Origin: Methanothermobacter sp. CaT2
GTDB lineage: Archaea > Methanobacteriota > Methanobacteria > Methanobacteriales > Methanothermobacteraceae
Assembly: GCF_000828575.1 (NCBI RefSeq)
Contig: NZ_AP011952.1
Coordinates: 999,501-1,063,500, forward strand
Direction of reading: 5' to 3'
DNA length: 64,000 nt
The notes under the pieces are model-generated. The model searched no databases and was not told where the DNA came from. It worked only from the letters and a program-made list of their open reading frames with translations. The first letter of the stretch is position 1, and each line of letters begins with the position of its first letter. Positions 46,060 through 57,480 of the stretch are shown in pieces. The position numbers and the translations under genes were made by a program.

Positions 46060-46326
46060 TTATTCTGAGATTATTATGAATTCACCGACCTTTTCAACCT
46101 TCCCGAATGGTACCAGGAGGTAGTCGCCCTTCTTCTTGGCCCCCTTGACTGTCACGTTTCTACCACTGTCCACCTTGATAACCACGTCGGTTATCTTACC
46201 TGTTTTATCGTTGATTATGAGTTCTTCAAGCTCCCCCAGGATGCGTGCATTGTTGGTGGCGACCTGGTATCCCTTTATCTCACTCCAGTACTTCTCTTCC
46301 CCTTTTATGAGCTTCTTCTCTTCCAT
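46060..46326 (-). CDS. PRC-barrel domain protein
   Basis: The 88-residue protein is a single PRC-barrel: YQVATNNARILGELEELIINDKTG then DVVIKVD and a closing YLLVPFGKVEKVGEFIIISE. In methanogens stand-alone PRC-barrel proteins are common, related to domains in RimM and in photosynthetic reaction centre H subunits; some are linked to cell division, but this one's role is not known. I start at 46326 where AGGTGA precedes the ATG. It overlaps the end of cobY by 47 bases on the same strand. Confidence 0.8.
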   Translation of the reverse strand: MEEKKLIKGEEKYWSEIKGYQVATNNARILGELEELIINDKTGKITDVVIKVDSGRNVTVKGAKKKGDYLLVPFGKVEKVGEFIIISE

Positions 46327-46912
46327 CAATCTCACCTAAAATCTTCTCCAGAACCTTCAAATCCCTGCAGCTATTTATGTTAACCGCGAGCTCCAGCATG
46401 GAAGCCTCAAGGATCCTCTGTTCTTGTACTCTGTTTTTACTCATTAATATATTTACCCCGCAGGGTACTAATCCATCCAGGGACCCTGAGAAATCAAGTC
46501 CATGCCTTCTGCACAGGTCCTCTGGTACTGCGACACACATGGCAGGTTCCGGGCATGAATGGTAGCTGGCTATTATCCAGTCAATGGTTGATGGCCTCAC
46601 AAGTGGGAGGTCAGAGTTGATGACAAGGAGGGGCTCATGGTATGAGTCCTCAAGGTGTGAGAGAACCTCCCTGAGATCCTCCACATAACCTCCACCCGAT
46701 GCTCTGAATATGGGGTGCCTTCCCCTAACATGATCCTCTGTCAGGGGGGTGTGTGGGCTTGTTACCACGATTATCCCATCAACACCGGTGGCAGACTCCA
46801 GGGCCTCGAGGACATGGTCTATCATGGGTCGTCCTGCTACCTCAAGGAGGGGCTTTTCACAGTCGATAGCTAGCCTTGTGCCCCTTCCACCTGCCATTAC
46901 AAGTGCCATCAT
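46280..46912 (-). CDS. cobY: GTP:adenosylcobinamide-phosphate guanylyltransferase CobY
   Basis: CobY makes adenosylcobinamide-GDP, the substrate of CobS (also in this window), replacing bacterial CobU in archaea. The 210-residue product has the nucleotidyltransferase loop MALVMAGGRGTRL at its N-terminus, EKPLLEVAGRPMIDHVLEAL, and the metal aspartate in LVINSDLPLVRP near residue 98. The C-terminal tail is longer than in the M. jannaschii protein. The start ATG is one base after the stop of the marker-14 gene, so translation is probably coupled. Confidence 0.87.
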   Translation of the reverse strand: MMALVMAGGRGTRLAIDCEKPLLEVAGRPMIDHVLEALESATGVDGIIVVTSPHTPLTEDHVRGRHPIFRASGGGYVEDLREVLSHLEDSYHEPLLVINSDLPLVRPSTIDWIIASYHSCPEPAMCVAVPEDLCRRHGLDFSGSLDGLVPCGVNILMSKNRVQEQRILEASMLELAVNINSCRDLKVLEKILGEIDGREEAHKRGREVLE

Positions 46913-46913
46913 C

Positions 46914-48398
46914 CTATTCAATCCATTTATCTTCCTTTCTTGACTGCAACTTTCTCCTCATTCCGAGGATGCACGGGCCGTTCTGCCTTCCTCCCAGGGG
47001 GGTGTGGGGTGTCCCCATGGAGTTCATGCACCTTGCCATGACCGCTGCACCCATGGCCAGGGCATCTGAGACAAATATACAGTCCCTGAATCGGTCCTTC
47101 ACATATTCAAGTATTAGACTGGGCTTTGTGCCTGTAATTCCGGCCCTGCCTGTGACACCGAGGACCGAACCCTCCTCAATGACACCCTCCTCGAAGGCCT
47201 CATCTATGAGCCTCTTTGCTATGAGTGCGCTGACATGGTCCAGTGTTGCAAAGAGGGTGTGTATACCATCCTCCTGGTATATGCTGTGACCGATTTCTGT
47301 TAGTTCAGGGAGCTTATCACCATTTTTACCTGCGTCACATCCTATGAGTGTGGTGCCTGCGCTGTAGGCGGCCTCTGTATCCACGGGGACCGTTCCGAAT
47401 CTTTTTCTGTTTGCAGGGACCTTCCGGATGTCGATTATTTCATCATGTATCCTCTCGGCATGCCTCCTGGCCTTCTTCCAGTCGGCCCCCTTGAGGATGG
47501 ATTTCTTGTAGAGGTCCAGTGCTGCTCCGCCCCTGCAGTCCACCATCTCGGTACCCCTGATTATGGCGTCCGGTATTGCGCCTGCAAGTCCGCAGAAGTT
47601 TCCAACGGTCCTTGCGTAGGGTTCATCTGCATTGACTATTCGGCCTGCCAGGGTTGTTCCAAAGTCCAGGGAGACGCAGGGGTTCCTGTAGTCCACATTT
47701 GTCCACTTTGAACCGACCTTGATGCCTGCTGTTACAAGTTCTCCCTCCATCTCGTTTGCAACAACCTCCCTGCCCGTCGGAGGTATAACGCTTGCCACTG
47801 CACCGTCGAATATTACACGGTCGAGGTAGCAGAATTCTCTGAGGCGTTCGGGGATGTTTTCCTTTGAGAGGGCGGGCGCCATCTTCCTGGGAGGTATACC
47901 TGCTGCAAGGCAGCCGTCTGCCAGGGCTATTATGAGTTTACCCACCTCCTCGGGTGACCCGAAACCTGCTGTTACACCGGTGGATCTTACAACAAAGTCG
48001 AGGTCCCTTTCAATGTCAACCTTTGCCCTTCTGAGGGATTCAAGTATCGTGTCTCTTACAAGTTCGGAGACAGCCTCCTTTGTGAGCTCAACACCCCAGA
48101 CTGTCTTGCCAAAGACCTCCTCTCCCTCCCGTGGGGGTCTTATGTCACGGGTCATCTTGACGGTCTTGTCAAGGAGGTAGGTCCTGCTGGTGTTGAGGTT
48201 GGTGGCTGTGAGGATGCACTTTGTTGTTGTGTTGCCGAGCTCCACTGAGGCAACAATGTAGTATACATCCGGGCGCATTGAGTAACCTGACCCCACCGTC
48301 TTCTTGGTAAAGGGTGCTGTTTTAGTATCCTCTATTGTTATGAATCTGCTTTTTGCTATAATGGGCTTGGGACCGAATAATCTGCTCAAAAATGACAA
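46914..48398 (-). CDS. Methanogenesis marker 14 protein (ASKHA-type ATPase-like)
   Basis: The 494-residue protein matches the methanogenesis marker 14 family, found throughout methanogens. Its sequence has the look of an ASKHA/BadF-type ATPase: YYIVASVELGNTTTKCILT as phosphate-1 loop and VSLDFGTTLAGRIV as phosphate-2 loop. A glycine-rich VLGVTGRAGITGTKP follows late in the chain. Function is not established; an ATP-dependent role in MCR or cofactor maturation is plausible. I start at TTG 48398, seven bases after GGGGG; an upstream open frame is hydrophobic and unlike the family. It is followed by cobY. Confidence 0.82.
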   Translation of the reverse strand: MSFLSRLFGPKPIIAKSRFITIEDTKTAPFTKKTVGSGYSMRPDVYYIVASVELGNTTTKCILTATNLNTSRTYLLDKTVKMTRDIRPPREGEEVFGKTVWGVELTKEAVSELVRDTILESLRRAKVDIERDLDFVVRSTGVTAGFGSPEEVGKLIIALADGCLAAGIPPRKMAPALSKENIPERLREFCYLDRVIFDGAVASVIPPTGREVVANEMEGELVTAGIKVGSKWTNVDYRNPCVSLDFGTTLAGRIVNADEPYARTVGNFCGLAGAIPDAIIRGTEMVDCRGGAALDLYKKSILKGADWKKARRHAERIHDEIIDIRKVPANRKRFGTVPVDTEAAYSAGTTLIGCDAGKNGDKLPELTEIGHSIYQEDGIHTLFATLDHVSALIAKRLIDEAFEEGVIEEGSVLGVTGRAGITGTKPSLILEYVKDRFRDCIFVSDALAMGAAVMARCMNSMGTPHTPLGGRQNGPCILGMRRKLQSRKEDKWIE

Positions 48399-48534
48399 AT
48401 GATTACCCCCTGATTTAATGTAATATTGTATCTGGGGAGTTAATATAAATCTTATGAATAGGGCCAGATGAAAAAGAATAAAAGGTTTAAAGGGGATCTT
48501 CACCCTAGAAAGTCTGGTGGGTGAGGGTTTGTTG

Positions 48535-48966
48535 TTAGACTGTCCTCACCAGGTGAATTGTGCAGGGTGCGTAGTGTACCACCTTCTCTGATACACTTCC
48601 AAGGAGGTGTTTGTCAACCAGGCTCTTACCTGTACCCATCACTATGACGTCGACATCCTCCTCCTCTGCAACTTTAACTATCTCATCTGCAGGGTCACCC
48701 TCACGCATAACAGCCTTGAAGCTGACATTGGGGTTTTCTGGGCCTGTGAGCCCCTTTTCCATGTCCCTCAGTATCTCATTACCCCTCTGGGTCAGCTCCT
48801 TAACCATCATCTCCTTGACCTTCTTGGGTGTGAGGAATGGTACCGCCGTGTCAACCACGTATAGGCATATGACCTCTGCTTCCCTCCCATGGAGGAGGTC
48901 GAGGGTGTGCTCTATGAGTTCATCCATGTATTCTCCCATTGTTGGAACCAGAATTTTCCTGTACAT
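48535..48966 (-). CDS. Universal stress protein family (UspA-like)
   Basis: A single UspA domain of 143 residues. It begins [25 protein letters not shown] and has the ATP-binding pattern [29 protein letters not shown] near residues 108-136, here with GTG-K where many members have GSRG. Such proteins form dimers and bind ATP; the physiological role is usually unknown. It begins near the end of the exchanger gene, with an overlap if the ATG at 48975 is used, so the two are likely one unit. Confidence 0.87.
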   Translation of the reverse strand: MYRKILVPTMGEYMDELIEHTLDLLHGREAEVICLYVVDTAVPFLTPKKVKEMMVKELTQRGNEILRDMEKGLTGPENPNVSFKAVMREGDPADEIVKVAEEEDVDVIVMGTGKSLVDKHLLGSVSEKVVHYAPCTIHLVRTV

Positions 48967-48971
48967 TTCAA

Positions 48972-49927
48972 TCACGCCAGCACAAAAAGTCTCATAATAA
49001 CATATGATATGTACACTGCAAGTAAAACTATGCCGCCACTCCTCTTAAGTTTCATGTCCCCTTGCCTTATAAGGAGGACAAGGAGCACAGTGACAAGTAT
49101 CATCACCGGCGCATCAAAGGTGAGGGACAGTCTCTCGACGGGTACAGGTGCTATGAGGGCCGGTACACCTATGCCCACAAGTATGTTGAAGGTGTTGCTT
49201 CCAAGGACTGTGCCTACTGAGAGTTCATGGAGCCCCTTCACCGCAGATGACAGTGTGACCACGAGTTCCGGTATACTGGTGCCTATGGCCAGTGTGAAGA
49301 GTCCCATTATCATGGCAGGTATCCCTGCGATGTCTGCCAGTTCAACTCCGCTGTACACAAGTATCCGGCAGCCTATAACAAGACCTGCGAATCCCAGGAC
49401 TGTGAGAGCAAGCTTTTTTAGGTCAAGGGGTTCTCTTTCATTTTTACCTGAATTTTCATCTGAATAGGTCTTCTGGGCCTTTATGAGGCGCCAGAGATAA
49501 ACAGCATAGGTTAGGACCATTACAAGTGCTGCAATTTTACCTATATTTCCGAAGAACATGAAAAATAGAAGAATCAGGCCCGTTACAAGGGTTGCGCTGA
49601 AATCCCTCTTAAGACCGTCGGCGTTGGTCTCTATGATCCCTGCCACCACAGAGGATATCCCCAGGATTCCTGCAATGTTCCATATGTTTGAGCCTATAAC
49701 ACATCCCACCCCTATATCTGTACTCCCGGACAGGGATGCTATGAGGGCTGAACCGAATTCAGGGAGGGATGTCCCGATGGCAGATGCAGTAACACCGAGT
49801 ATGACCTCAGATATCCCAGGGAGGATCCAAGGTCAACCAGGTTATCAACGAATAGATCTGCAGATTTTATAACCAGTATCAAGGAGGCCACAAGGCCCAC
49901 TATGAGAATCAATACCCTTTCAAGCAA
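48972..49927 (-). pseudogene. Ca2+/Na+ (CaCA) exchanger, one frameshift in the assembly
   Basis: This is a CaCA-family membrane exchanger of about 318 residues. The N-terminal part (MLERVLILIVGLVASLILVIKSADLFVDNLVDLGSSLG) and the remainder are in different frames, changing near 49818. With one extra base in a GGG run the reading becomes LGISEVILGVTASAIGTSLPEFGSA, the family's alpha-1 repeat. The second repeat, MGLFTLAIGTSIPELVVTLSSAV, is intact, as are about ten membrane spans. The single indel at a short G run may be an assembly error; otherwise the gene is inactive. It precedes the UspA-like gene. Confidence 0.8.
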
Positions 49928-50082
49928 GTTATCACCACTGAAGAATTTTCTTCAATACCCTCAAGACCAGTATAATAATTGAATACCGGCACTTAAAAGT
50001 TTGTGTCGGAAATATGTTGCCGTTTTCTTGTATTTAAAGATTGTTATAATAAAAATAAAGAGATTAGTATTAAAGCTATTGG

Positions 50083-50120
50083 AAAAAAAATTAAATGGTT
50101 TAACTGCTCCTAGAGCAGTT
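50083..50120 (-). terminator. mtr operon terminator; stop codon is the hairpin loop
   Basis: On the minus strand AACTGCTC-TAG-GAGCAGTT forms a perfect 8-bp stem (50102-50120) whose three-base loop is exactly the TAG stop codon of mtrH. A run of eight T follows at 50083-50090. Confidence 0.8.
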
Positions 50121-51042
50121 TGAAGAATGGGTGATCTTCCACTGGTTCTGTGCCTATGTCCTTGGCTGCTTCACTTATGAATATGTCAGCCATTGCACAG
50201 GCAGGGAAGGCCATTTTGGCGTTTTCTATTGGACCGTAGAGGACGAAGTCACCACCGGCCATCTGCTGGATCAGGTTGGATCCAACGTCACAGACAGGCC
50301 AGGCCTCCTTGTGGTCCTTCTTGTATTCACGTAGCCAGTCCCAGGCTGATGGCACGTTGTGTATACCACTACCAACAGGGTAACCCCATTTGCTCTTGAC
50401 TGCAAAGGATGTCCTCACAGCCACACCGGCACCCTGACCGAGTGGTGTTACAGCCACGTCCATGAGGTACTTGTCGATACCACACTCGGCAGCCATTTCA
50501 AGAAGACCCTTGTCTATTGTGCCTGCACCGTCTTCCCAGATTCCAATCTTACCATCAACTGTGGGGTCCATTGGGTTGAACCCGAGGACAATTGAAGCTG
50601 AGAGTTTTGTTTCCTTGAGGGCCTCAAGTTCTGCCTCATCAGCGGCCATGTTGACTGAGTTGTAGATTGCCCTGTCCTCAAGTCCAACTTCACTGGCGTA
50701 GTTAGCACCTGCGATCCTTGCCTCACCGGATGTTGAGTCTATGAAGAATGGTGCGTCTGTCACATCACCCACAAATTCGAGGTACTTGACAATTGCTTCT
50801 GGTGTCTGACCGAAGGTCTGGACGATGTGCGGGTTACCTGTGACATCAGACATCTCTTCCTGGGTCTTTATGAGGGCTTCTGCCTTGTCCTTGTCAAAGA
50901 CACCTGCCTTCTCATCCTCGATGATGTTGTGTCCACCATAGAATATTGTTCCTGCTAAGACAGTTGGGTACTCTCCTGGCTGACCACCAATTTTGGTTCC
51001 AGCTATATCCAGTACGATCTGTTCCTTATCAAACCTAAACAT
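50110..51042 (-). CDS. mtrH: Tetrahydromethanopterin S-methyltransferase subunit H
   Basis: MtrH transfers the methyl group from methyl-tetrahydromethanopterin to the corrinoid on MtrA. The 310-residue protein is a TIM barrel of the methyltransferase family, with LDIAGTKIGGQPGEYPTVLAGTIFY at the N-terminus and the pterin-site region DAPFFIDSTSGEARIAGA near residue 95. It is soluble and peripheral. Last gene of mtrEDCBAFGH. Confidence 0.96.
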   Translation of the reverse strand: MFRFDKEQIVLDIAGTKIGGQPGEYPTVLAGTIFYGGHNIIEDEKAGVFDKDKAEALIKTQEEMSDVTGNPHIVQTFGQTPEAIVKYLEFVGDVTDAPFFIDSTSGEARIAGANYASEVGLEDRAIYNSVNMAADEAELEALKETKLSASIVLGFNPMDPTVDGKIGIWEDGAGTIDKGLLEMAAECGIDKYLMDVAVTPLGQGAGVAVRTSFAVKSKWGYPVGSGIHNVPSAWDWLREYKKDHKEAWPVCDVGSNLIQQMAGGDFVLYGPIENAKMAFPACAMADIFISEAAKDIGTEPVEDHPFFKLL

Positions 51043-51057
51043 ATGTAAACCTCCAAG

Positions 51058-51524
<467 letters not shown>

Positions 51525-51536
51525 CTGGAAGCCTCC

Positions 51537-52253
51537 CTAGACCAGTAGCAGTATGCCCAGTGTCAGGGTAAATGCAAGGCCTATCATTATACCCTGAACC
51601 TTACCTGAGTACATACCTGCGAACATTCTGTTGGTGGAACCTATCATTTTAACCTGTGTCTGGATGTTCCTCATCCTGGCCTCTATGAGTGCTGTTTCTG
51701 GTGCCACAGGTTTGACTTCTTCGCCTTCCTCTTCTTCTCCGCCTTCCTCTACCTTTATGACCATTGCCTCTTCTTCAAATGCACCGGGGTCCTTTTCGAT
51801 GCATTCCTTGACCTTGGCCTTGATGGCGTCGGCATCCTCAACGTCTATGAGGTTGACGATTTCCAGCTGTTTCTGGAACCTCTCAATACCCTCGTCTGGT
51901 ATGTTCTCTATGTAGGGAATGGCACCGGTTGCACCGATGATGTTCCTCTTATCAGGGTCCACACCGTTCTGGTGGAGTGCCTCTATACTCTGCCCTGTGA
52001 TGTGTCCCTGGACCTCTGAACCGCAGAGTATGAGGAATCTGATGTTGGGGTTGGATATGAGGTTGGCGATCATCTTTTCGATACCGAGGTTCTCTGTCTT
52101 GCATGGCCCTGCAATGGCAGCGCCGGCCTCCACTGGCACGTCTTCTATGTGTGAGGCAAGGGTGGTGGCAGCCACAGGACTTTCGGGGTCACCCACAATG
52201 TAGTCCCCGTTGACCACAGGCCATCCTTCAGCAGGTGATTTCTTTTCAACCAC
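51537..52253 (-). CDS. mtrA: Tetrahydromethanopterin S-methyltransferase subunit A (corrinoid protein)
   Basis: MtrA carries the cobamide that accepts the methyl group. The 238-residue product has the cobalt-ligating histidine in [16 protein letters not shown] (His84), a soluble Rossmann-like domain up to about residue 170, an acidic linker (GGEEEEGEE), and a C-terminal membrane helix ([17 protein letters not shown]). This fits the known architecture of the Mtr core. CobS and CobY elsewhere in the window belong to the supply route of its cofactor. Confidence 0.96.
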   Translation of the reverse strand: MVEKKSPAEGWPVVNGDYIVGDPESPVAATTLASHIEDVPVEAGAAIAGPCKTENLGIEKMIANLISNPNIRFLILCGSEVQGHITGQSIEALHQNGVDPDKRNIIGATGAIPYIENIPDEGIERFQKQLEIVNLIDVEDADAIKAKVKECIEKDPGAFEEEAMVIKVEEGGEEEEGEEVKPVAPETALIEARMRNIQTQVKMIGSTNRMFAGMYSGKVQGIMIGLAFTLTLGILLLV

Positions 52254-52265
52254 TCATAACACCTC

Positions 52266-52568
52266 CTATAAGAGCAGGGCAAACAGGATGATCAGACCAA
52301 GGATGAACCCATAAACCATGTTGGTGAGTTTACCTGCTGTGAGGTACACTCCCTCCCTTCCAGGGTATGAACCCTGGGGGATGGTTGTTGGGTCCAGTGA
52401 GTTAATCAGATCATCTGCTGTAGCCTCTAATTCTGCTATCTGTTCGTTTATCTCATCCATGGATAATATTATAACTTCCCTTCCGAGAGCAGCCCCTATC
52501 ATACCGGTGGAAGGATCAAGGGTCAGGTTGTATTCCGGAGCGATCTTAACAAGTGGTAACATTTCCAT
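52266..52568 (-). CDS. mtrB: Tetrahydromethanopterin S-methyltransferase subunit B
   Basis: The 100-residue subunit has a soluble N-terminal region with a helical stretch ([20 protein letters not shown]) and a C-terminal membrane helix ([17 protein letters not shown]). It is one of the single-span subunits of the membrane stalk of Mtr. It lies 12 bases after mtrC and 12 before mtrA. Confidence 0.95.
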   Translation of the reverse strand: MEMLPLVKIAPEYNLTLDPSTGMIGAALGREVIILSMDEINEQIAELEATADDLINSLDPTTIPQGSYPGREGVYLTAGKLTNMVYGFILGLIILFALLL

Positions 52569-52580
52569 TTTTAAAGCCTC

Positions 52581-53384
52581 CTACTGCTCTTCCTCCTTAG
52601 GCCAGAGACCTGACCATTTCACGGATGCAGCTTCCTCGAAGGATGCGCTCACGAATGACTTGAAGGCCACGACCCAGCAGAGTGCACCCACCAGTGAAAC
52701 GAGCCACCAGCCAGGGTTCAGTCCTATCCCAAGGAGACCAACAATGGCCATTGATATGAACCCTGTTGATGCTGCCAGCTTGAGGGTCCTTGTCTGGTTC
52801 TCATTTGGTCCGAGACAGGCGTTGAATGGGTGCTGGATTGCCATTGTGTTGAGTATGAAGAGCAAGCCTATGAATCCAGTTGTTATGACTGATGTTAGAA
52901 TTGCCTGCATGGTGTAGCTGCCTGCAATGGCTGCTGAGAATCCAAGCACTGAGAGAGCTGCTGCCCCTGAGATCTCAGCTGTACATTTTTCAAGGATCGG
53001 GATTTTCATCTTAACTATCTTCTTACCGAGTACAGCCACAACGATACCCAGTATCATGGCAAGTATGAGTCCAACAACCGGTGAAGCTATGGCAGGCAGT
53101 GTGAAAGCTGATGCAAGCCCAGCAACCACACCAACTATACCTATTGAAACTGACATGTAACCTATTGATGGGACACCAGTACCCAGACCGTAACTTGCAA
53201 CCCTCCTTATGGCGTCTGCACCCCATACGATTGCACAGACAGCTCCAAGGGATGCCAGAACAGGGCCTATGATCGGGTTAACTGCTGATGCGTATATACC
53301 TGCCAGTCCACCGATTATTCCCAGGGCCATGAGCCTGCTTTCAGGTATGGCTGCGCCGGCCGGTCCTCCTGCTGCTACTGACAT
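52581..53384 (-). CDS. mtrC: Tetrahydromethanopterin S-methyltransferase subunit C
   Basis: MtrC is a 267-residue integral membrane protein with about seven hydrophobic spans. With MtrD and MtrE it forms the membrane part proposed to carry Na+. It begins [19 protein letters not shown]. Its ATG overlaps the mtrD stop by one base; a longer reading into mtrD is not family-like. The C-terminus is charged (WPKEEEQ). Confidence 0.95.
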   Translation of the reverse strand: MSVAAGGPAGAAIPESRLMALGIIGGLAGIYASAVNPIIGPVLASLGAVCAIVWGADAIRRVASYGLGTGVPSIGYMSVSIGIVGVVAGLASAFTLPAIASPVVGLILAMILGIVVAVLGKKIVKMKIPILEKCTAEISGAAALSVLGFSAAIAGSYTMQAILTSVITTGFIGLLFILNTMAIQHPFNACLGPNENQTRTLKLAASTGFISMAIVGLLGIGLNPGWWLVSLVGALCWVVAFKSFVSASFEEAASVKWSGLWPKEEEQ

Positions 53385-54085
53385 TAGAAGACACCTCCAT
53401 ATACGAGTAATGTTGAAAGGGCGCCTGCAACAATGGAGGCTATGAGACATGCCACTATTCCCCTTCCGATCCTCTTGAATTTAGGATCGTGGAAACCTTC
53501 TATGGTACCTCCAATGTTATATGATGCAATAACCGCATTTATGAAGAATATGCCGACGGCGAAGATTGCTGCAACACCTGCAGCACCCATTGCACCATAT
53601 GACAGGGTCTTAAGGGCCTCGTTGAGTGCCCAGTATATGAGTCCACCGCCTATTCCACCGAGGGCTCCCCCGATTATACCGCTGACAAAGCAGACGGTTG
53701 GTAGACCATGACCCTCGGTACCAGGGGTGACATATTTTTCCTGTTCCATGCCTGTTAATGGGTCAACAGCCACCTTCGCTGATACAGGGACTGTACCCAC
53801 ACCATATACGTAGATGAGGTTACCCACAAGCATGGTGATACCTATCATGAGCATTGAACCAACGGCTCCAGCAGCCATTATCATGAGTGGGGACTGTCCG
53901 GTCATTGCTGCAGCTGTTATGAGTCCTGTTAAACCTGCACCTGCAGCAAGCATTGCTGTACCGGTACCCACACCTGTGGCTGTTGCCATAGCTGCTGGCG
54001 CACCACCCACAGGTACGAAGTGAACACCTCCACCTATGAGCACTCCTCCAGCGGTTATAGCTCCTATCAGTAGTAATGGATCCAT
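53384..54085 (-). CDS. mtrD: Tetrahydromethanopterin S-methyltransferase subunit D
   Basis: MtrD is a 233-residue membrane subunit with about six spans, beginning [24 protein letters not shown]. It shows internal glycine-rich pseudo-symmetry typical of the Mtr C/D/E subunits. It starts directly at the mtrE stop and overlaps mtrC by one base. Confidence 0.95.
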   Translation of the reverse strand: MDPLLLIGAITAGGVLIGGGVHFVPVGGAPAAMATATGVGTGTAMLAAGAGLTGLITAAAMTGQSPLMIMAAGAVGSMLMIGITMLVGNLIYVYGVGTVPVSAKVAVDPLTGMEQEKYVTPGTEGHGLPTVCFVSGIIGGALGGIGGGLIYWALNEALKTLSYGAMGAAGVAAIFAVGIFFINAVIASYNIGGTIEGFHDPKFKRIGRGIVACLIASIVAGALSTLLVYGGVF

Positions 54086-54973
54086 CTATTCATCCTCCTT
54101 GTATGGTCCATATCTGTTTCTTGCAAAGACTTCAAGTCTGTTGTTGAGGATTATCAGTAACAAGACTATTATGAGGCCGGATATTATTCCGCCGGTTATA
54201 CCGAAGACTATTGTGTTCCAGAAGCTGAGGAATACGATTGTACCGAATGCGAATCCTGTTAATGGTCCACCGTACTTTGCACAGAAGTGAACAACGTCCA
54301 TTGAGTTCCTTGCACCCAGCTCTGCCTTTGTTGTTATGTCACCGTGAATCGCTACCGGGATACCTCCACCGAAGGGGTACTGCTGGTACTCCCTTTCAGC
54401 ACCATAGTGGACGTCCCCTGTTGATGAACCGATTGCACCTATTGTTATACCCCAGAGCACTGCCAGCAGTGGCAGCGGGAATGGGTGTGCCAGACCAGGG
54501 ATTGGTAGTGTCATGAGGTATGATAATCCTACAACACAGAATGTCACAATAAATCCATGCCCTGCAATTGGGCCTAAGTGCTCAACCAGTATGTCCATGA
54601 AGAGCGGCTGGTTGAACTGGGACTGGCTAACAATTCGTCCCATGTGGGATGTTACAGCGTAGGTTGTGTGTACCATTGCGGCTATTACAGCGCCAACTGC
54701 AATTGCCATTATCACAGGCAGCTGCATTGACTGCATCAGCACATATGCAACTGAACCAGCAATACCGCACCAGGTCCCGTAGGCAACGGGTTCCCCTGAA
54801 ACGGCCTTGTTGATTATACGGTGCAGGTGTCCCATCTGTGGTGCCAGCTGAACCTGTGAGTTGGGGTTACTCTGGGATCCTACGTCAGACTCTAAGTCCT
54901 CTGCGGCTCCTGCTATGGTTGCAGCTGCACCCATGAGAGCTACAACACCTAAACCTGTTATCATAGGGTCCAT
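54086..54973 (-). CDS. mtrE: Tetrahydromethanopterin S-methyltransferase subunit E
   Basis: MtrE is a 295-residue membrane subunit and the first gene of mtrEDCBAFGH. MDPMITGLGVVALMGAAAT opens the chain; a soluble loop with AEDLESDVGSQSNPNSQVQ follows the first span, and a basic tail (NRLEVFARNRYGPYKEDE) closes it. The start at 54973 is fixed by AAAGGAGGAAG. The hairpin and T-run just upstream could reduce read-through from mcrA; no separate strong promoter is evident in the 84-base gap. Confidence 0.96.
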   Translation of the reverse strand: MDPMITGLGVVALMGAAATIAGAAEDLESDVGSQSNPNSQVQLAPQMGHLHRIINKAVSGEPVAYGTWCGIAGSVAYVLMQSMQLPVIMAIAVGAVIAAMVHTTYAVTSHMGRIVSQSQFNQPLFMDILVEHLGPIAGHGFIVTFCVVGLSYLMTLPIPGLAHPFPLPLLAVLWGITIGAIGSSTGDVHYGAEREYQQYPFGGGIPVAIHGDITTKAELGARNSMDVVHFCAKYGGPLTGFAFGTIVFLSFWNTIVFGITGGIISGLIIVLLLIILNNRLEVFARNRYGPYKEDE

Positions 54974-55002
54974 ATTTCTTCCTCCTTTTATTTTTTTTGA
55001 AT

Positions 55003-55048
55003 AAAAAAAATTAGGTGCATTACACTTAAAAAGTTTGTGCAATGCACC
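55003..55048 (-). terminator. Intercistronic hairpin/T-run between mcrA and mtrE
   Basis: On the minus strand a 12-bp stem, GGTGCATTGCAC against GTGTAATGCACC with a single G-U pair and an 11-base loop, begins ten bases after the mcrA stop. It is followed by a run of eight T, all before the mtrE ribosome site. Confidence 0.8.
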
Positions 55049-55057
55049 TTCGTTAAT

Positions 55058-56710
<1,653 letters not shown>

Positions 56711-56729
56711 AATCTACACCTCCCCCGGA

Positions 56730-57479
56730 TTATTCTGGGTTGTACCCTCCTTGTGATCTTAAAACGTGGATCCTCTGCATGATCTCCACGGCGTCTGTAT
56801 CATCACGGTAGGCTTCACCATCCACACGGTAGATGGTTGTTTTGTTCATGAGGGTTTCCTCATCCAGTGGTTCACCAAGGTCCACGGGTTCGTCGAGTTC
56901 GTCACCGATCTGGTTCTTGACCATTTCGACTCTGCCGGTGTCCTTGTTGTAGATCTGTCTTCTCAGCATGTCGAACATCATACCGTCTTCGTCGAGACGG
57001 AGTGAGTGTCCGTGGACGGATTTACCCCTGACACCTGATCTTGCAGGGTCAAAGAACTCTGTTTCAAGAAGTTCCTTGGATACCTTCTCAAGGTCCCTCT
57101 CCCTGGTCTCTATGATCTGACGTCCTGAGAGCGTACCTGCGTCTGCACCCCTGTACCTGCAGAGGTATGCCCTTGATCGTACGTATGGCTGTGCTGGAGC
57201 AAAGTACATTGAGTCTGTGAACTGTATGTATCGGACCCTGTCACCGGCCTTTGCACCGTCTATTGGTTCAACCATTTCCCTTATTGCGTCCTCTGGTTCA
57301 TCCATCTCTTCCAGTGGTGGGTGAACACTTGGATATTCTTCCCCTGGGGCCCTGTGACCCAGAATCTTTACTACATCCTCATCTGAGATTTCTCTCAGCT
57401 TTTCGAGTTCGTATTCAGGGTTACAGAAATTCCTTCTGTTCTGAGCAACCTTACTTGTTCCGGGATAGTATTGTGCCAT
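56730..57479 (-). CDS. mcrG: Methyl-coenzyme M reductase I, gamma subunit
   Basis: The 249-residue gamma subunit begins MAQYYPGTSKVAQNRRNF and contains ILGHRAPGEEYPSVHPPLEEM and [19 protein letters not shown], conserved with MrtG. The ATG at 57479 follows AGGAGGTGCATGAT; a reading from 57488 would add three residues and overlap mcrC. It lies 19 bases before mcrA. Confidence 0.96.
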   Translation of the reverse strand: MAQYYPGTSKVAQNRRNFCNPEYELEKLREISDEDVVKILGHRAPGEEYPSVHPPLEEMDEPEDAIREMVEPIDGAKAGDRVRYIQFTDSMYFAPAQPYVRSRAYLCRYRGADAGTLSGRQIIETRERDLEKVSKELLETEFFDPARSGVRGKSVHGHSLRLDEDGMMFDMLRRQIYNKDTGRVEMVKNQIGDELDEPVDLGEPLDEETLMNKTTIYRVDGEAYRDDTDAVEIMQRIHVLRSQGGYNPE

Positions 57480-57480
57480 A

